The notes below the pieces were generated by a model. The model saw only the letters and a program-made list of their open reading frames with translations. It was not told where the DNA came from and did not search any database. Made by a program: the position numbers and the translations under genes. Positions 45,391 to 55,230 of a DNA stretch of 64,000 nt are shown one piece after another; positions within the stretch are counted from its first letter, which is position 1; every line of letters begins with the position of its first letter. The stretch comes from Ohessyouella blattaphilus. GTDB lineage: Bacteria > Bacillota > Clostridia > Lachnospirales > Lachnospiraceae. The stretch lies in contig NZ_JAMXOC010000001.1 in the NCBI RefSeq assembly GCF_024721265.1, forward strand, positions 124,001 through 188,000, in the 5' to 3' direction.

Positions 45391-45426
45391 GTATAAAAGA
45401 AAAAGGGCGCAAATGCACCCTTTTTC
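45391..45426. terminator. Terminator after the alanine symporter gene
   Basis: Stem GAAAAAGGG-C-GC / GC-A-CCCTTTTTC (45399-45426) with a 4-base loop, followed on minus by CUUUU. It lies just after the symporter stop at 45436. Confidence 0.8.
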
Positions 45427-45435
45427 ATAAAGTCT

Positions 45436-46806
45436 TTATTTTGTTTTAATACCAAATTGATTGGACTCTTTATCAATCTGCTTAACCACCCCTGTTAACG
45501 CCCACAGACCGATTAAGTTAGGAATAACCATCAGGCCGTTAAAGCAGTCCGCCATGGTCCAAACAAGCTCTACCTTAAGAGCTGAACCGATTACAATGCA
45601 TACACATACGAGTACAGCATATACCTTTAGAGCCTTTTCGCCGAAAAGGTATTTTACGTTCGCTTCACCGAAGAAATACCAACCAATAATGGTAGAGAAA
45701 GCGAAGAAGAACAGACAAACCGCGAGGAATATTTCGCCGGCCTTACCGAAGGTCGCGGAAAAAGCGGCTTGTGAAAGAGCGGTTCCCGTTAAAGAACCAT
45801 CTGGAGTAAGTACTCCCGTAATCAAAATAACAAATGCTGTCAAGTTAAGAATAACAAAGGTATCAATAAAGACGCCCATCATTGCTACATAACCTTGCTC
45901 CGAAGGATGCTTTACCTTAGCAACTGCGTGAGCATGAGGTGTAGAACCCATACCTGCTTCATTAGAGAAAAGACCTCTAGCAACACCTTTTTGCACGGCT
46001 AGCTTGATTGTTGCTCCTGCTACGCCACCAGCGACTGCTTGCGGATTAAACCCTCCTACAACAATGTCAGAAAGTACTCTTGGCAGTTCACCAATATTCA
46101 TAATAATTACGATTAAGGTACCTAAGATATAAAAAATCGCCATAATCGGTACAAGCAATTCAGTTACCTGAGCAATTCTTTTAATACCACCAGCAAAAAC
46201 AATAAATGCCAGTACGGCAACAATCACACCGATGATAATAGGGTTGATACCAAACGCTTGTTGGAACGCTGCCCCGATAGAGTTAGACTGTACAGCATTG
46301 CCCATAAAGCCAAGAGCAAAGATGATAAACACAGCAAAACAACCAGCCAAAATCTTACCAAAGGTCCCCTTAAAGGCCGCCTTAATATAATACACCGGTC
46401 CTCCAGTTACTTGACCATTTTCATCCTTAGTCTTGTACTTTTGGGCCATCGTTGCTTCCGCATAGATGGTGGCCATTCCAAAGAAGGCGGATATCCACAT
46501 CCAAAAGATTGCTCCCGCTCCACCTACAGCGATTGCCGTAGCGGCTCCAGCGATATTACCCGTTCCTACCTGGGCGGCGATAGCGGTTGCCAGCGCTTGA
46601 AAAGAACTCATCCCGTCTTTTCCCGCATCCCCCTGTTTCTTAAACATGTTACCAAAAGTTCTTTTAAAACCTTCTGTAAACTTGCGCACTTGAATAAACT
46701 TAAGATTTAAGGTAAACCAAACCCCCGTACCTACCAGTAGGATGATTAAAATATAATCCCACAGAAAGCCATTCAGTGCTCCAAAAAACTTCTCTACTGC
46801 TGCCAT
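45436..46806 (-). CDS. Sodium:alanine/glycine symporter (AGCS family)
   Basis: 456-aa transporter with about ten helices. Family blocks: FQALATAIAAQVGTGNIAGAATA near residue 65, GPVYYIK near 140 and GLFSNEAGMGSTPHAHA near 280. Sodium drives uptake of alanine or glycine. It has its own promoter (46866-46894) and a leader with a small hairpin TCATAG...CTATGA (46831-46849) before the ribosome site. Confidence 0.95.
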   Translation of the reverse strand: MAAVEKFFGALNGFLWDYILIILLVGTGVWFTLNLKFIQVRKFTEGFKRTFGNMFKKQGDAGKDGMSSFQALATAIAAQVGTGNIAGAATAIAVGGAGAIFWMWISAFFGMATIYAEATMAQKYKTKDENGQVTGGPVYYIKAAFKGTFGKILAGCFAVFIIFALGFMGNAVQSNSIGAAFQQAFGINPIIIGVIVAVLAFIVFAGGIKRIAQVTELLVPIMAIFYILGTLIVIIMNIGELPRVLSDIVVGGFNPQAVAGGVAGATIKLAVQKGVARGLFSNEAGMGSTPHAHAVAKVKHPSEQGYVAMMGVFIDTFVILNLTAFVILITGVLTPDGSLTGTALSQAAFSATFGKAGEIFLAVCLFFFAFSTIIGWYFFGEANVKYLFGEKALKVYAVLVCVCIVIGSALKVELVWTMADCFNGLMVIPNLIGLWALTGVVKQIDKESNQFGIKTK

Positions 46807-46865
46807 ATTACCCTCCTATTTCCTTTTTGTCATAGTTTTCATCTATGACTATATTTTATATCTGA

Positions 46866-46894
46866 ATAATACAATTTTACGATATTTATTTCAA
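46866..46894 (-). promoter_or_regulatory. Promoter of the symporter gene
   Basis: On minus, TTGAAA (46889-46894), 17-base spacer, TATTAT (46866-46871). The leader is about 55 bases and includes the 6-bp hairpin at 46831-46849. Confidence 0.7.
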
Positions 46895-46942
46895 TACTAT
46901 TCGGATTAATGCGTAATATTTAGCGTATTGTTTGTTTTTTAA

Positions 46943-46981
46943 CATAAAAAGACTCTACTATTATTAATAGGTAGAGTCTTT
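46943..46981 (-). terminator. Terminator of the peptide-use operon
   Basis: Stem AAAGACTCTAC / GTAGAGTCTTT (46948-46958 and 46971-46981), with inner pairing, followed on minus by UUUUUAU. It lies about 65 bases after the pcp stop. The 240 bases between pcp and the symporter hold nothing else but the symporter promoter and leader. Confidence 0.85.
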
Positions 46982-47046
46982 GTCCTTATTTTTTTCGTTT
47001 TTCACGTGAAAATTTTATCGAAGTATAAGTTTTTCACTGTCACTTC

Positions 47047-47694
47047 TTACATAATTGTGCCCATCGCCTCTTTAATATCTTCATCCTTCTGGCTAATAAT
47101 AGCCTCCAGAGCCCACCGTAAACCTTCTGCTATTAATTCAGCAGACATACTCGGCGTACCATCTGGCAACTCACGTACCTGCTCTGGTAAATACGGTACG
47201 TGAATGAACCCGCCACGAATACTTGGATAAGTACGATCAATCAAATAAAGTAAACGATACATAATATCATTACATACATAAGTTCCTGCAGTATAAGAAA
47301 TACTCGAGGGAATGCCATGCTCTTTCACATTTTTAACCATAGCTTTCACTGGTAATGTCGTAAAATAAGCATTTTCACCATCCTCTTTAATCTTCTGATC
47401 CATCGGCTGTTGCCCATCATTATCAGGAATGCGCGCTTCCATCAAATTTATCGCCACTCTTTCGACAGAAATAACGGAACGTCCTCCTGCTTGCCCGACA
47501 CACAAAACCACATCTGGCTTTTCTGCCTCAATCGCTCGCTCTAAAACCACACCATCCTTTTCAAACACAGTGGGAACCTCTAGCTTTATAAGCTGGGCTT
47601 CTCCAAGCCTATCTGGTAATCTTTTCACCGCTTCAAAAGCAGGGTTTATCTCTGCGCCACCAAAGGGGTCAAATCCGGTTATCAATATTTTCAT
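47047..47694 (-). CDS. pcp: Pyroglutamyl-peptidase I
   Basis: 215-aa cysteine peptidase (C15) that removes N-terminal pyroglutamate. Catalytic residues are all present: Glu78 in SVERVAIN, Cys141 in GTYVCND and His165 in GGFIHVPYLP. The GQAGGR loop is at 67-72. It is the last gene of a five-gene unit with the M29-like peptidase, DUF979, DUF969 and the large M14 peptidase. By context, DUF969 and DUF979 may import pyroglutamyl peptides or 5-oxoproline. Confidence 0.96.
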   Translation of the reverse strand: MKILITGFDPFGGAEINPAFEAVKRLPDRLGEAQLIKLEVPTVFEKDGVVLERAIEAEKPDVVLCVGQAGGRSVISVERVAINLMEARIPDNDGQQPMDQKIKEDGENAYFTTLPVKAMVKNVKEHGIPSSISYTAGTYVCNDIMYRLLYLIDRTYPSIRGGFIHVPYLPEQVRELPDGTPSMSAELIAEGLRWALEAIISQKDEDIKEAMGTIM

Positions 47695-47707
47695 TTCTTA
47701 CGTCCTC

Positions 47708-48706
47708 CTAATATACTTGTGGTTCGGGAACGATAATCTTTCCTCGCTCCATAATCATCCGGTTATCAACGTATATGTCAGGGTCACGACCCACAATATC
47801 AAAATGTCCACTGGCCTGATGGACACCACCTAGGGCTAGATTGCGGCCAAAGCCAATATGAAACGTTCCGTACGCTGACTCGTCTTCGATATAGCTGCTA
47901 CCGCGACACTTAGCATATGAATTAAGACCTATTCCCAGCTCCGAAGCAACGTACATTCCCTCATCGGTGTATTGTTCGATATAGGCTTGCAACCGCTGTC
48001 CGTCTTCATTGTCGGCAATCTGAGTAATGCGTCCGGCGGCGAGCTCCACTTGCACCGCCTCCTTAACCCCACCGATATAGCCTAGTGAGCCGTCAACAAC
48101 CATGGTACCCTTCGTCATCGTCTCCTCAATCGGGACGTAGGCTTCAATACTGGCGGAAGAATAGCCACCTCCATCTTTAACCACGCCGTTAAAGAAACCG
48201 GCGGACCGATTTCTCGTATAGAACTTTAGACTAGTGCCCGCCGAAGTGCGCACGTCAATCGTCGAGCCCTCGTCCAAATAACTCATAATAACCTGAGCCA
48301 TCATCTTGCTTTTCTTCGTATCCATCTGCAAAAAACGATACCCCAGCAGGGAACGGCCGTCGCCTGTTAGTAGTGGCAACGACAAAAACTTACTACCGCG
48401 TTCAATTGCCTTCTTGGCTGCCTTTGTTGTCACAATCGAGTAGTCCGTCGCACCGATAATCGCTTTATATCCGCGAAAGATATCTTCCTGCTCGTCAAAG
48501 AACACACCTACTTGTTTGCCCGTGCGCTCCACGATCATTAAGTCTGCTCGGGCTCCTCTTTTCGCAGCGCATTGCTTCAGTAACTGGGCCTCTTTAATAT
48601 ACTGATTACTGGTAACAATCAGCAAATTCTCCCAGGGCTTTAGCCTCATCCAGCTCTTAATCACGATGTTTGCACCTGTTTTGATCCGTTCCATACTTTG
48701 CTTCAT
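47708..48706 (-). CDS. M29-like (leucyl/thermophilic type) aminopeptidase
   Basis: 332-aa protein resembling the thermophilic-aminopeptidase (M29) and related leucyl aminopeptidases. Likely metal-site regions: ASELGIGLN near residue 248, GTFHIGFGRN near 283 and the final GGVHQASGHFDIV near 294-306. No signal peptide; acts in the cytoplasm. Family assignment is by pattern only, and dihydroxypyridine dioxygenase-like proteins share the fold. It sits 13 bases before pcp and 10 after DUF979. Confidence 0.8.
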   Translation of the reverse strand: MKQSMERIKTGANIVIKSWMRLKPWENLLIVTSNQYIKEAQLLKQCAAKRGARADLMIVERTGKQVGVFFDEQEDIFRGYKAIIGATDYSIVTTKAAKKAIERGSKFLSLPLLTGDGRSLLGYRFLQMDTKKSKMMAQVIMSYLDEGSTIDVRTSAGTSLKFYTRNRSAGFFNGVVKDGGGYSSASIEAYVPIEETMTKGTMVVDGSLGYIGGVKEAVQVELAAGRITQIADNEDGQRLQAYIEQYTDEGMYVASELGIGLNSYAKCRGSSYIEDESAYGTFHIGFGRNLALGGVHQASGHFDIVGRDPDIYVDNRMIMERGKIIVPEPQVY

Positions 48707-48716
48707 ACTTCACCTT

Positions 48717-49661
48717 TTACTTGAATATAATCATATAGCAGATTTGGAAGACTAAGAAAATTCCGGCAAGCACTACTTGATTCTTAATAACACCCATTCT
48801 ATCTTTCATATCCAACATCGCTACCGGAACGATGTTAAAGTTTGCCGCCATCGGGGTACATAAGGTACCGCAGTAACCACAGGTTAACGCTAGCATACCA
48901 ATAACCACCGGGTCCGCGCCGTAAGCCAAGACAAATGGAGCCCCGATACCAACGGTCATAACCGTAATCGCCGCAAAGGCATTTCCCATAATCATGGTAA
49001 AGACCGCCATACCAACGGCAAAGACGATTATCCCAACGGTTACATTGCCCTTAGGAATCACCTTACCGACCATTTCGGCAATTACATCGCCAACACCACC
49101 AGCCGTAAAGATCGCACCGAGACTTGCTAAGAGCATCGGCAGCATACTAAGAGGACCTACCGTTGATAGGAGCCGCTCCGAATCCTGTAGGAAAACCTTG
49201 GGTTTGTTGTCTTTATTAAAGATTATCAACAACACAACGGCTACAAACACACCTACACCAACACCTACTAACGCACCGTAGTTTGGTTGAAGTGCAAAAA
49301 TAATCGCAAAGACACCAATCGATAGCGCCGGAATAAATATTTTCATATTTAATTTATCCGACATAGCTTTCGTATATTCTGTATTTGGCGCATCCACCTT
49401 ACCAATCTTAACTTTCTTAAAGATGGCTGGAAGCGTCATGATAACAATTAAGATTCCGTTTGCCATCGGCGGAATCCAACGGCCAAAGCCGATAACAACA
49501 CCCATTGCACACCAAAAAACTGCCGTTCCTAGGCGTGATGGATTTTCTTCATCGCGAGCGTTTTTAACTCCTGTATAGATGGCCATCAAGCCCATGATAA
49601 TATATAGTACTTCTAAAATTTTCTGACCGATTGTAAAATCAGCACTTGTAAAAAATCCCAT
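48717..49661 (-). CDS. DUF979 family membrane protein (putative permease)
   Basis: 314-aa protein with eight to ten hydrophobic helices and a typical family block, CGYCGTLCTPMAANFNIVPVAML. Function is not established; DUF979 is regularly found next to DUF969. The TPMAANFN stretch looks like the discontinuous helix of ion-transporter superfamily permeases. Here it lies between DUF969 and a peptidase, so the pair are likely two halves of a transporter for peptides or pyroglutamate. Confidence 0.88.
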   Translation of the reverse strand: MGFFTSADFTIGQKILEVLYIIMGLMAIYTGVKNARDEENPSRLGTAVFWCAMGVVIGFGRWIPPMANGILIVIMTLPAIFKKVKIGKVDAPNTEYTKAMSDKLNMKIFIPALSIGVFAIIFALQPNYGALVGVGVGVFVAVVLLIIFNKDNKPKVFLQDSERLLSTVGPLSMLPMLLASLGAIFTAGGVGDVIAEMVGKVIPKGNVTVGIIVFAVGMAVFTMIMGNAFAAITVMTVGIGAPFVLAYGADPVVIGMLALTCGYCGTLCTPMAANFNIVPVAMLDMKDRMGVIKNQVVLAGIFLVFQICYMIIFK

Positions 49662-49679
49662 TCTTTTTTACCTCCCCTT

Positions 49680-50360
49680 CTACTTTGTATCGCCGTAATA
49701 TTTCTTACGAAGTCTCTTGTCTTTTAAGTAATAGTAGATAATTGCTACCGTTACACAGAACAGGGCAATGGGAATTTCTACCTTAGCAAGATCAAGTAGC
49801 TCTACCTTATAGCCTAGAGGCTCTAAAGTAGACTGTACCAGAAGACCACCAGCGCCACCGACAAATAGCACCTGACAGAAGAACCAAGCCACGTTTTCCA
49901 TTCCGGAAGCCATTCCTTTAAGTTGTTCTACGTGCTCTTCATTAGGCTCGTGTCCCTTCGCTTCAACTGCACCAATAGCCATTGGCATAATAATCGGACG
50001 TACAAAGCCCGCTACACCACCGAAGCTAACGTTAAAGGCGGCAAAAATTCCTCGCATTACGCCGTAAGCGCCAATTACTGCCCCAGAAGAGGCGTTCTTT
50101 AATTTGCCAATTAATTTTGCTGCCGATTCTTTCAAACCGTTACGCTCTAGCGTACCTGTAACTAACATGATTAAGATAAAGATAACCATGCTGCGGTTAG
50201 CGACAAAGCTAGACCCTAGGGTCTCTAATAGACCTTTCACGCCTAAGCCGCCCGTAAAGGCGGTCACGATTGCCGCTAACATGATGATCAAGATTGAATC
50301 CTTTTTCAAAGCAAAGCCGATAATTACAATCAAGATCCCCAATAGTTTAATCCACTCCAT
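49680..50360 (-). CDS. DUF969 family membrane protein (putative permease)
   Basis: 226-aa protein with six or so hydrophobic helices and the block AAFNVSFGGVAGFVRPIIMPMA. Always a likely partner of DUF979, which follows 18 bases later. The helix-hairpin pattern of the two resembles one split transporter. A short basic cytoplasmic end (KDKRLRKKYYGDTK) closes it. Starts 30 bases after the M14 peptidase stop. Confidence 0.88.
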   Translation of the reverse strand: MEWIKLLGILIVIIGFALKKDSILIIMLAAIVTAFTGGLGVKGLLETLGSSFVANRSMVIFILIMLVTGTLERNGLKESAAKLIGKLKNASSGAVIGAYGVMRGIFAAFNVSFGGVAGFVRPIIMPMAIGAVEAKGHEPNEEHVEQLKGMASGMENVAWFFCQVLFVGGAGGLLVQSTLEPLGYKVELLDLAKVEIPIALFCVTVAIIYYYLKDKRLRKKYYGDTK

Positions 50361-50390
50361 TTTTCTCTTCTCCTTTTCTCGTTGTCGTCA

Positions 50391-53300
50391 TCATACTACG
50401 ATTGGTCGTAGCCGAGTATGACTTACCTTTAGTTGTTCTGCAGTTATCACTGCTGTATTCTCATAAATGCACTGGGCATTTATCAGCAAATTAATAATCG
50501 CCAAATCGTGCTTTACGTGAGCTCTGGCACAAAGATTTAAATACTCTCCTTGAGCGGTTTCATCAGCCACCTCGCTAGTATAAGCCACCGTCGTTATCCA
50601 TGGAAAACGGATAGACGGATAGCGATGATGGGGATCTGCTTCAAAGTAAATCCAATAATTAATCATCTCTTTATAGTAGTTTGCCGGAAAAAGCTTGGGC
50701 ATCCACTGATGGGCAAAGATTTCAAATTGATGGGCCCACTCCTTATTCCATTGGCGCATCTCCTCATCTGAGGCGATTGCTTCGGCAACCACATCCTCTA
50801 TCTTCTTATTAACCACTTCGTTACTAGCGTACTCAGCATTTTTGACAGTCCAAAAATACCCATAAAGTAGGGATCTCGGTAGCCAAAAGCCTTTGTAGGA
50901 CGGCGAGGTATAGCCGGAAAATTGCTGTTCCCACTCATGACTTGGCACTCCGTGATTGTCCACGATTACATCCGGCAAAAACCGTTCGTACAAGCGGGTA
51001 AGACTCATCGCCTCCGTATGCTTCGTATCCACTTTAAAGTGCTCGTGATAAAACTCTTTGCCGACGGCGTTAAACCGTGCTACGTGTAGCTTCCAGTATG
51101 GATTATCCTTTTGTAGTTCATAGTGAATCGCCGAACCATCCACATTTTCCATCGGAACAATCACCAGATTAAGGCTTTCAGCTACGTCTTTATACTGGGG
51201 TTCACTCAGCAGCGTCCGCAGCAAGATAAAGGCAGCGTTAGTACTAGAAACCTCATTGGCATGATGGCGGCAATTAATAATCTCTGAAGGGTGATTGGTG
51301 ATTCGCTTCGTCTGGGATACGTAACCTTTGGCCTTTGGTAAGAGCTCGATAGCATATACCTGACGTCCCATATAGGAAGTCGCTGTTTGGTAAACTAAGA
51401 GCCCCGGTACCCGCTTTAACTGGTTAATAATCTCCAGATATGCCTCATAGCCAATTAGCTCTTCTTCCTTTATATCGATCCAGGTAATCTCCAAGTCCTT
51501 GCGGATCCGCTCCCTTGCTGGTAAATCTACGGAATAGCTCTCCTCTCCAGCTAATAACTGCAGAGTTAGCGCCTCCCCAAAGGCAATCTCTCTTTGGGTC
51601 AAAACCTCTATGTAGCCCTGTGCCACCTCATGAGAGACACCTTCACTTTGAATAATTACCTGAAACATTTCTCCTTGGCGTCTGATTTCCTTCAGATAAA
51701 GCTTAATCTCCGCCGGCGTCGGTGCTTTAATTAGCTGGCGGCCTTCGGCGTAAATTCCTGGTGCCTCTGCCGCTTGGTCATATAGAATCACCTTAAACGT
51801 AGGTTTTCCAGAACCCTTTCTAATTACCGGTAGAATAAGTCCCGGCTCTTCAAGCATCTGCTGACACTTCTCATTGCCGTAATTCTTAAAATAATCGGCA
51901 CCGGCAAAATACATATCTTCGTGCAACCCGTCTAGGGTAGAAATCATATCCTCTCGGCTATCCAAACGGTAATCTGGTTCACTGGCAACGACTTCTAAGC
52001 GCAACTGAGAAAATAGCGGCTGCTTTTCGGCGCTGACTTCACCGCCAGTCTTTCGTTCAATAAATTCTCGACAGTCTTTTAGCACGTTTCTCTGGTAAAT
52101 ATCCCAGATGTTTTCTACATCTGTCTTAATCTGTTCGTCAACAATTGCTACGCCGTTTACCTTCACCCTTAAGTATCCTGTTGAGGGATGCACTTTTCCC
52201 ATCTCTTTGTAGGCATCTAAGTAAGGACGCTCAGAATACGCTGCTTTATATACGCTATTTGAAAGGCACGTACCCTCCTTCCCGTAGCTTTTACACTCAT
52301 AGGTAATATCCTGGTCGCCTTCATAGGTAACAAAGGATATCTGTTCCTTCGTCAGACCAAGTTCTTTCACCAAGACGTCTTCAATCGGATATAATTCCTG
52401 CAAATAACGAATCGGCAAATCGTACCACTTATTTTCGTCTCCGCCCACGTTATTATATGACGGAGTCGCCCCGTTCTCATCTAGCCAATCAGTAACGCCC
52501 TCCGGCAAAAATGGCCGAAAGCCGATTTCAACTCGCTCCAAAGCTGTCTCCTGCTTAAGTTTGGGAATCACCGACTCCGACAACCAAGAAAACCCTTGCT
52601 TATACGCACAATAAATCTGGCACTCCTTAAGCTTTGCTTGCTTTTCCTGCAACTTTTGTTCTAGTTCACTAGCAAGTTCTTCTCGGAGAGGTTGCTCCTC
52701 ACTTAACGCTGCCAGTATCTCTACTTGATCACCGGCTTTCACTTGAGGATAGACTTTTTCTAAAAGAAGCTCTCGGAACGTATCCACCTCCCAGGGGATA
52801 TCGTACTCTTTGTCATATACCTTGCGCATCTCCTTATAGTTAATAAACTCAACATCAGGAAACAACTGCTGAACCTCTTCTTGTTGAGCGGCGATTTCCG
52901 GTGAAACATAAGCCTGAATTCCCGTCTCATTTACGGTTGATAAATAGGCCAGCTGCCCTTGCAAGTTTTTCATAGCGAAACTCTCCGTCATCTCCTGCAA
53001 ATGGCTAGTCCACGTCTCCCGCTCCCAGCTGTAGGGGAAATGTTCACAAAACCAACTAGAAAATACTTCTAGCTCCTCTCCCTTCCCTTCCACATATACT
53101 AAAGTCCCGTCGTCGCTCTCCTCCTGGTAAATTCGACATATCTCACCCTCTCTAAAAATCACCGCATTGCCGCCTATATACGAAGGGGCGGCGAGCCAGC
53201 AATCAAGAGCGGTCGTCTCCATTCCAAAGCGAAAAGCAAAGTTGCAAGCTGCCACCATCAGTGACTCACTGCCCTCTTCTGGTACAACGAAATAAAAATT

Positions 53301-53645
53301 CAGCTTATCCGGTAGCAAGTCAAGATTATTATCAAGGAGAAACTCACCCTTACTAAATAATGACTCCAGTCCCTTTTTCGCCCGCCAGTCAAAATCCGCT
53401 ACTGGTCTTGCCGCGTCTGAGGCTGCCTGATAAGCTACTGGCGGATTATTCTCTTCCTGGGTGAGCAGCGCCTTTAATTCCTCTAGCTTCGTTGGACAGG
53501 GCTCCCCCTCAGTTAACGAAGCAATAGGAAACTCTGCCGCTTCGCTTTGAAAGCCCCAGGCGAGAGATGCTTGAATTGCCATCTTCCGTTCGTCCCAGCT
53601 CATTCCCTCTACTATTCGTAGCTTATGCTGCTGTTTCGGAACCAT
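50391..53645 (-). CDS. Very large M14 zinc carboxypeptidase-like protein
   Basis: 1084-aa protein without signal peptide or membrane segment, so cytoplasmic. The M14 catalytic part is near residues 740-1000: zinc motif HANE in CRHHANEVSSTN (near 793), a central VPMENVDGSA block, and the third zinc histidine in DNHGVPSHEW (near 900). Residues 1-700 match no domain I know; they include charged helical segments (about 330-360) and repeated acidic regions. Most M14 enzymes are 300-500 aa. The start is ATG 53645, five bases after AAGGTG. First gene of the peptide-use operon, with its own strong promoter. Confidence 0.85.
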   Translation of the reverse strand: MVPKQQHKLRIVEGMSWDERKMAIQASLAWGFQSEAAEFPIASLTEGEPCPTKLEELKALLTQEENNPPVAYQAASDAARPVADFDWRAKKGLESLFSKGEFLLDNNLDLLPDKLNFYFVVPEEGSESLMVAACNFAFRFGMETTALDCWLAAPSYIGGNAVIFREGEICRIYQEESDDGTLVYVEGKGEELEVFSSWFCEHFPYSWERETWTSHLQEMTESFAMKNLQGQLAYLSTVNETGIQAYVSPEIAAQQEEVQQLFPDVEFINYKEMRKVYDKEYDIPWEVDTFRELLLEKVYPQVKAGDQVEILAALSEEQPLREELASELEQKLQEKQAKLKECQIYCAYKQGFSWLSESVIPKLKQETALERVEIGFRPFLPEGVTDWLDENGATPSYNNVGGDENKWYDLPIRYLQELYPIEDVLVKELGLTKEQISFVTYEGDQDITYECKSYGKEGTCLSNSVYKAAYSERPYLDAYKEMGKVHPSTGYLRVKVNGVAIVDEQIKTDVENIWDIYQRNVLKDCREFIERKTGGEVSAEKQPLFSQLRLEVVASEPDYRLDSREDMISTLDGLHEDMYFAGADYFKNYGNEKCQQMLEEPGLILPVIRKGSGKPTFKVILYDQAAEAPGIYAEGRQLIKAPTPAEIKLYLKEIRRQGEMFQVIIQSEGVSHEVAQGYIEVLTQREIAFGEALTLQLLAGEESYSVDLPARERIRKDLEITWIDIKEEELIGYEAYLEIINQLKRVPGLLVYQTATSYMGRQVYAIELLPKAKGYVSQTKRITNHPSEIINCRHHANEVSSTNAAFILLRTLLSEPQYKDVAESLNLVIVPMENVDGSAIHYELQKDNPYWKLHVARFNAVGKEFYHEHFKVDTKHTEAMSLTRLYERFLPDVIVDNHGVPSHEWEQQFSGYTSPSYKGFWLPRSLLYGYFWTVKNAEYASNEVVNKKIEDVVAEAIASDEEMRQWNKEWAHQFEIFAHQWMPKLFPANYYKEMINYWIYFEADPHHRYPSIRFPWITTVAYTSEVADETAQGEYLNLCARAHVKHDLAIINLLINAQCIYENTAVITAEQLKVSHTRLRPIVV

Positions 53646-53684
53646 ACAAACACCTTCTTTCTTTTCTAAGTTAATCATTCTTTT

Positions 53685-53713
53685 ATTTTAAGTAATCGTC
53701 TAAAGTATGTCAA
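53685..53713 (-). promoter_or_regulatory. Promoter of the peptide-use operon
   Basis: On minus, consensus TTGACA (53708-53713), 17-base spacer and TAAAAT (53685-53690). Confidence 0.8.
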
Positions 53714-53719
53714 TCAATG

Positions 53720-53737
53720 CCTACCCTTTTGGGTAGG
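53720..53737. promoter_or_regulatory. Inverted repeat next to the peptide operon promoter
   Basis: CCTACCC-TTTT-GGGTAGG, a perfect repeat with 7-base arms, lies six bases upstream of the -35 box. It has no U-run. The position suits an activator or repressor site; no regulator gene is adjacent. Confidence 0.4.
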
Positions 53738-53740
53738 TTC

Positions 53741-53781
53741 ACCAAAAAAAGACCTCTCCTATTCACATAAGAGAGGTCTTT
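53741..53781 (-). terminator. glyS terminator
   Basis: Stem AAAGACCTCTC / GAGAGGTCTTT (53748-53758 and 53771-53781), followed on minus by a U-run, 16 bases after the glyS stop. Confidence 0.9.
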
Positions 53782-53796
53782 CTAGTATTTTTTTAC

Positions 53797-55188
53797 TTAC
53801 CAAGCAAATTTCTTTTCGAAGTAAGCATCTAAATCTTCAATTTTAATTCTTTCTTGAGCCATGGTGTCGCGCTCACGAACTGTCACACAGCCATCTTCAG
53901 CTGACTCGAAGTCGTAGGTAACACAGAATGGTGTGCCGATTTCATCGAGACGACGGTAACGCTTACCGATATTGCCGCGATCGTCAAACTCGCAGTAGTA
54001 CTTTTTGCTAAGCTGGGCGAAGACCTTTTCTGCCCCCTCGTTAAGCTTCTTAGAAAGGGGAAGCACGCCAATTTTAACAGGCGCTAGGGCCGGATGGAAA
54101 TGAAGAACCGTTCGGGTATCGCCTCCTTCTAGCTCCTCTTCATCATAAGCTGCACAGAGGAAAGCCAGTAGCATTCTATCCACACCGAGAGAAGGTTCAA
54201 TACAGTAAGGAATGTACTTTTCTTTCTTTTCGTCGTCAAAGTAAGTCATGTCTTGCTTTGAGTGATCCATATGAGACTTTAAGTCAAAGTCGGTTCTATC
54301 GGCAATTCCCCACAGTTCCCCCCAGCCGAAGGGGAACATAAACTCAATATCCGTAGTCGCATTTGAGTAGTGAGAAAGCTCTTCTGGATCGTGGTCGCGA
54401 GCTCTAAGCTCATCATCCTTAAGACCAAGATCATGAAGCCAATCCATACAGAACTTCTTCCAATAGGCATGCCATTCTAAGTCGGTTCCCGGTTCACAGA
54501 AAAATTCCAACTCCATCTGCTCAAACTCTCTCGTTCTAAAGATAAAGTTACCCGGTGTAATCTCATTACGGAAAGACTTACCGATTTGGGCGATGCCAAA
54601 AGGAATCTTCTTTCTAGAAGTCCGTTGAACGTTTTTAAAGTTTACAAAAATACCTTGGGCTGTCTCTGGGCGTAAATACACGGCGTTCTTTGCATCCTCA
54701 GTTACCCCTTGGAAGGTCTTAAACATCAGGTTGAACTCCCGAATATCGGTAAAGTTATGAGAGCCACAGGTAGGACAAGGAACTTGATTGTCATCGATAA
54801 ATTTCTTCATCTTCTCATGAGACCAAGCATCTACTGCTTCTCCTAAGTCCATGTCATGCTCTTTGGCAAAATCTTCAATTAATTTATCTGCTCGAAACCT
54901 TTCATTACACTCTTTACAATCCATCAGCGGATCGCTAAAGCCACCTACGTGACCAGAAGCCACCCAGGTCTGAGGGTTCATCAGAATCGCGCAGTCCACG
55001 CCTACATTATAAGGACTTTCTTGAACGAACTTCTGCCACCACGCTCTTTTTACGTTGTTCTTAAGCTCAACTCCTAGATTTCCATAGTCCCATGTATTTG
55101 CAAGGCCGCCGTAAATCTCAGACCCAGGGTAAACAAATCCTCTTGATTTCGCCAGTGCCACAATTTTTTCCATCGTTTTTTCTACCAT
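53797..55188 (-). CDS. glyS: Glycyl-tRNA synthetase (single-chain type)
   Basis: Class II synthetase of the single-chain dimeric type found in Bacilli relatives and eukaryotes, not the split GlyQ/GlyS tetramer. Blocks: [51 protein letters not shown] (motif 2) and EPSLGVDRM (motif 3). The anticodon domain is C-terminal. The start is ATG 55188 (462 aa, the normal family length); the longer frame from 55239 runs back into the promoter. Its promoter is fused with the hyd operon terminator. Confidence 0.97.
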   Translation of the reverse strand: MVEKTMEKIVALAKSRGFVYPGSEIYGGLANTWDYGNLGVELKNNVKRAWWQKFVQESPYNVGVDCAILMNPQTWVASGHVGGFSDPLMDCKECNERFRADKLIEDFAKEHDMDLGEAVDAWSHEKMKKFIDDNQVPCPTCGSHNFTDIREFNLMFKTFQGVTEDAKNAVYLRPETAQGIFVNFKNVQRTSRKKIPFGIAQIGKSFRNEITPGNFIFRTREFEQMELEFFCEPGTDLEWHAYWKKFCMDWLHDLGLKDDELRARDHDPEELSHYSNATTDIEFMFPFGWGELWGIADRTDFDLKSHMDHSKQDMTYFDDEKKEKYIPYCIEPSLGVDRMLLAFLCAAYDEEELEGGDTRTVLHFHPALAPVKIGVLPLSKKLNEGAEKVFAQLSKKYYCEFDDRGNIGKRYRRLDEIGTPFCVTYDFESAEDGCVTVRERDTMAQERIKIEDLDAYFEKKFAW

Positions 55189-55230
55189 ACGTATCTCATC
55201 CTCACCTTCTTGAATCGTCACATCATTCTT

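Noticed and set aside
46999-47012. Perfect 14-base palindrome TTTTCACGTGAAAA
   Set aside because: A few such palindromes are expected by chance in 64 kb; it lies between the pcp stop and its terminator and has no promoter nearby.
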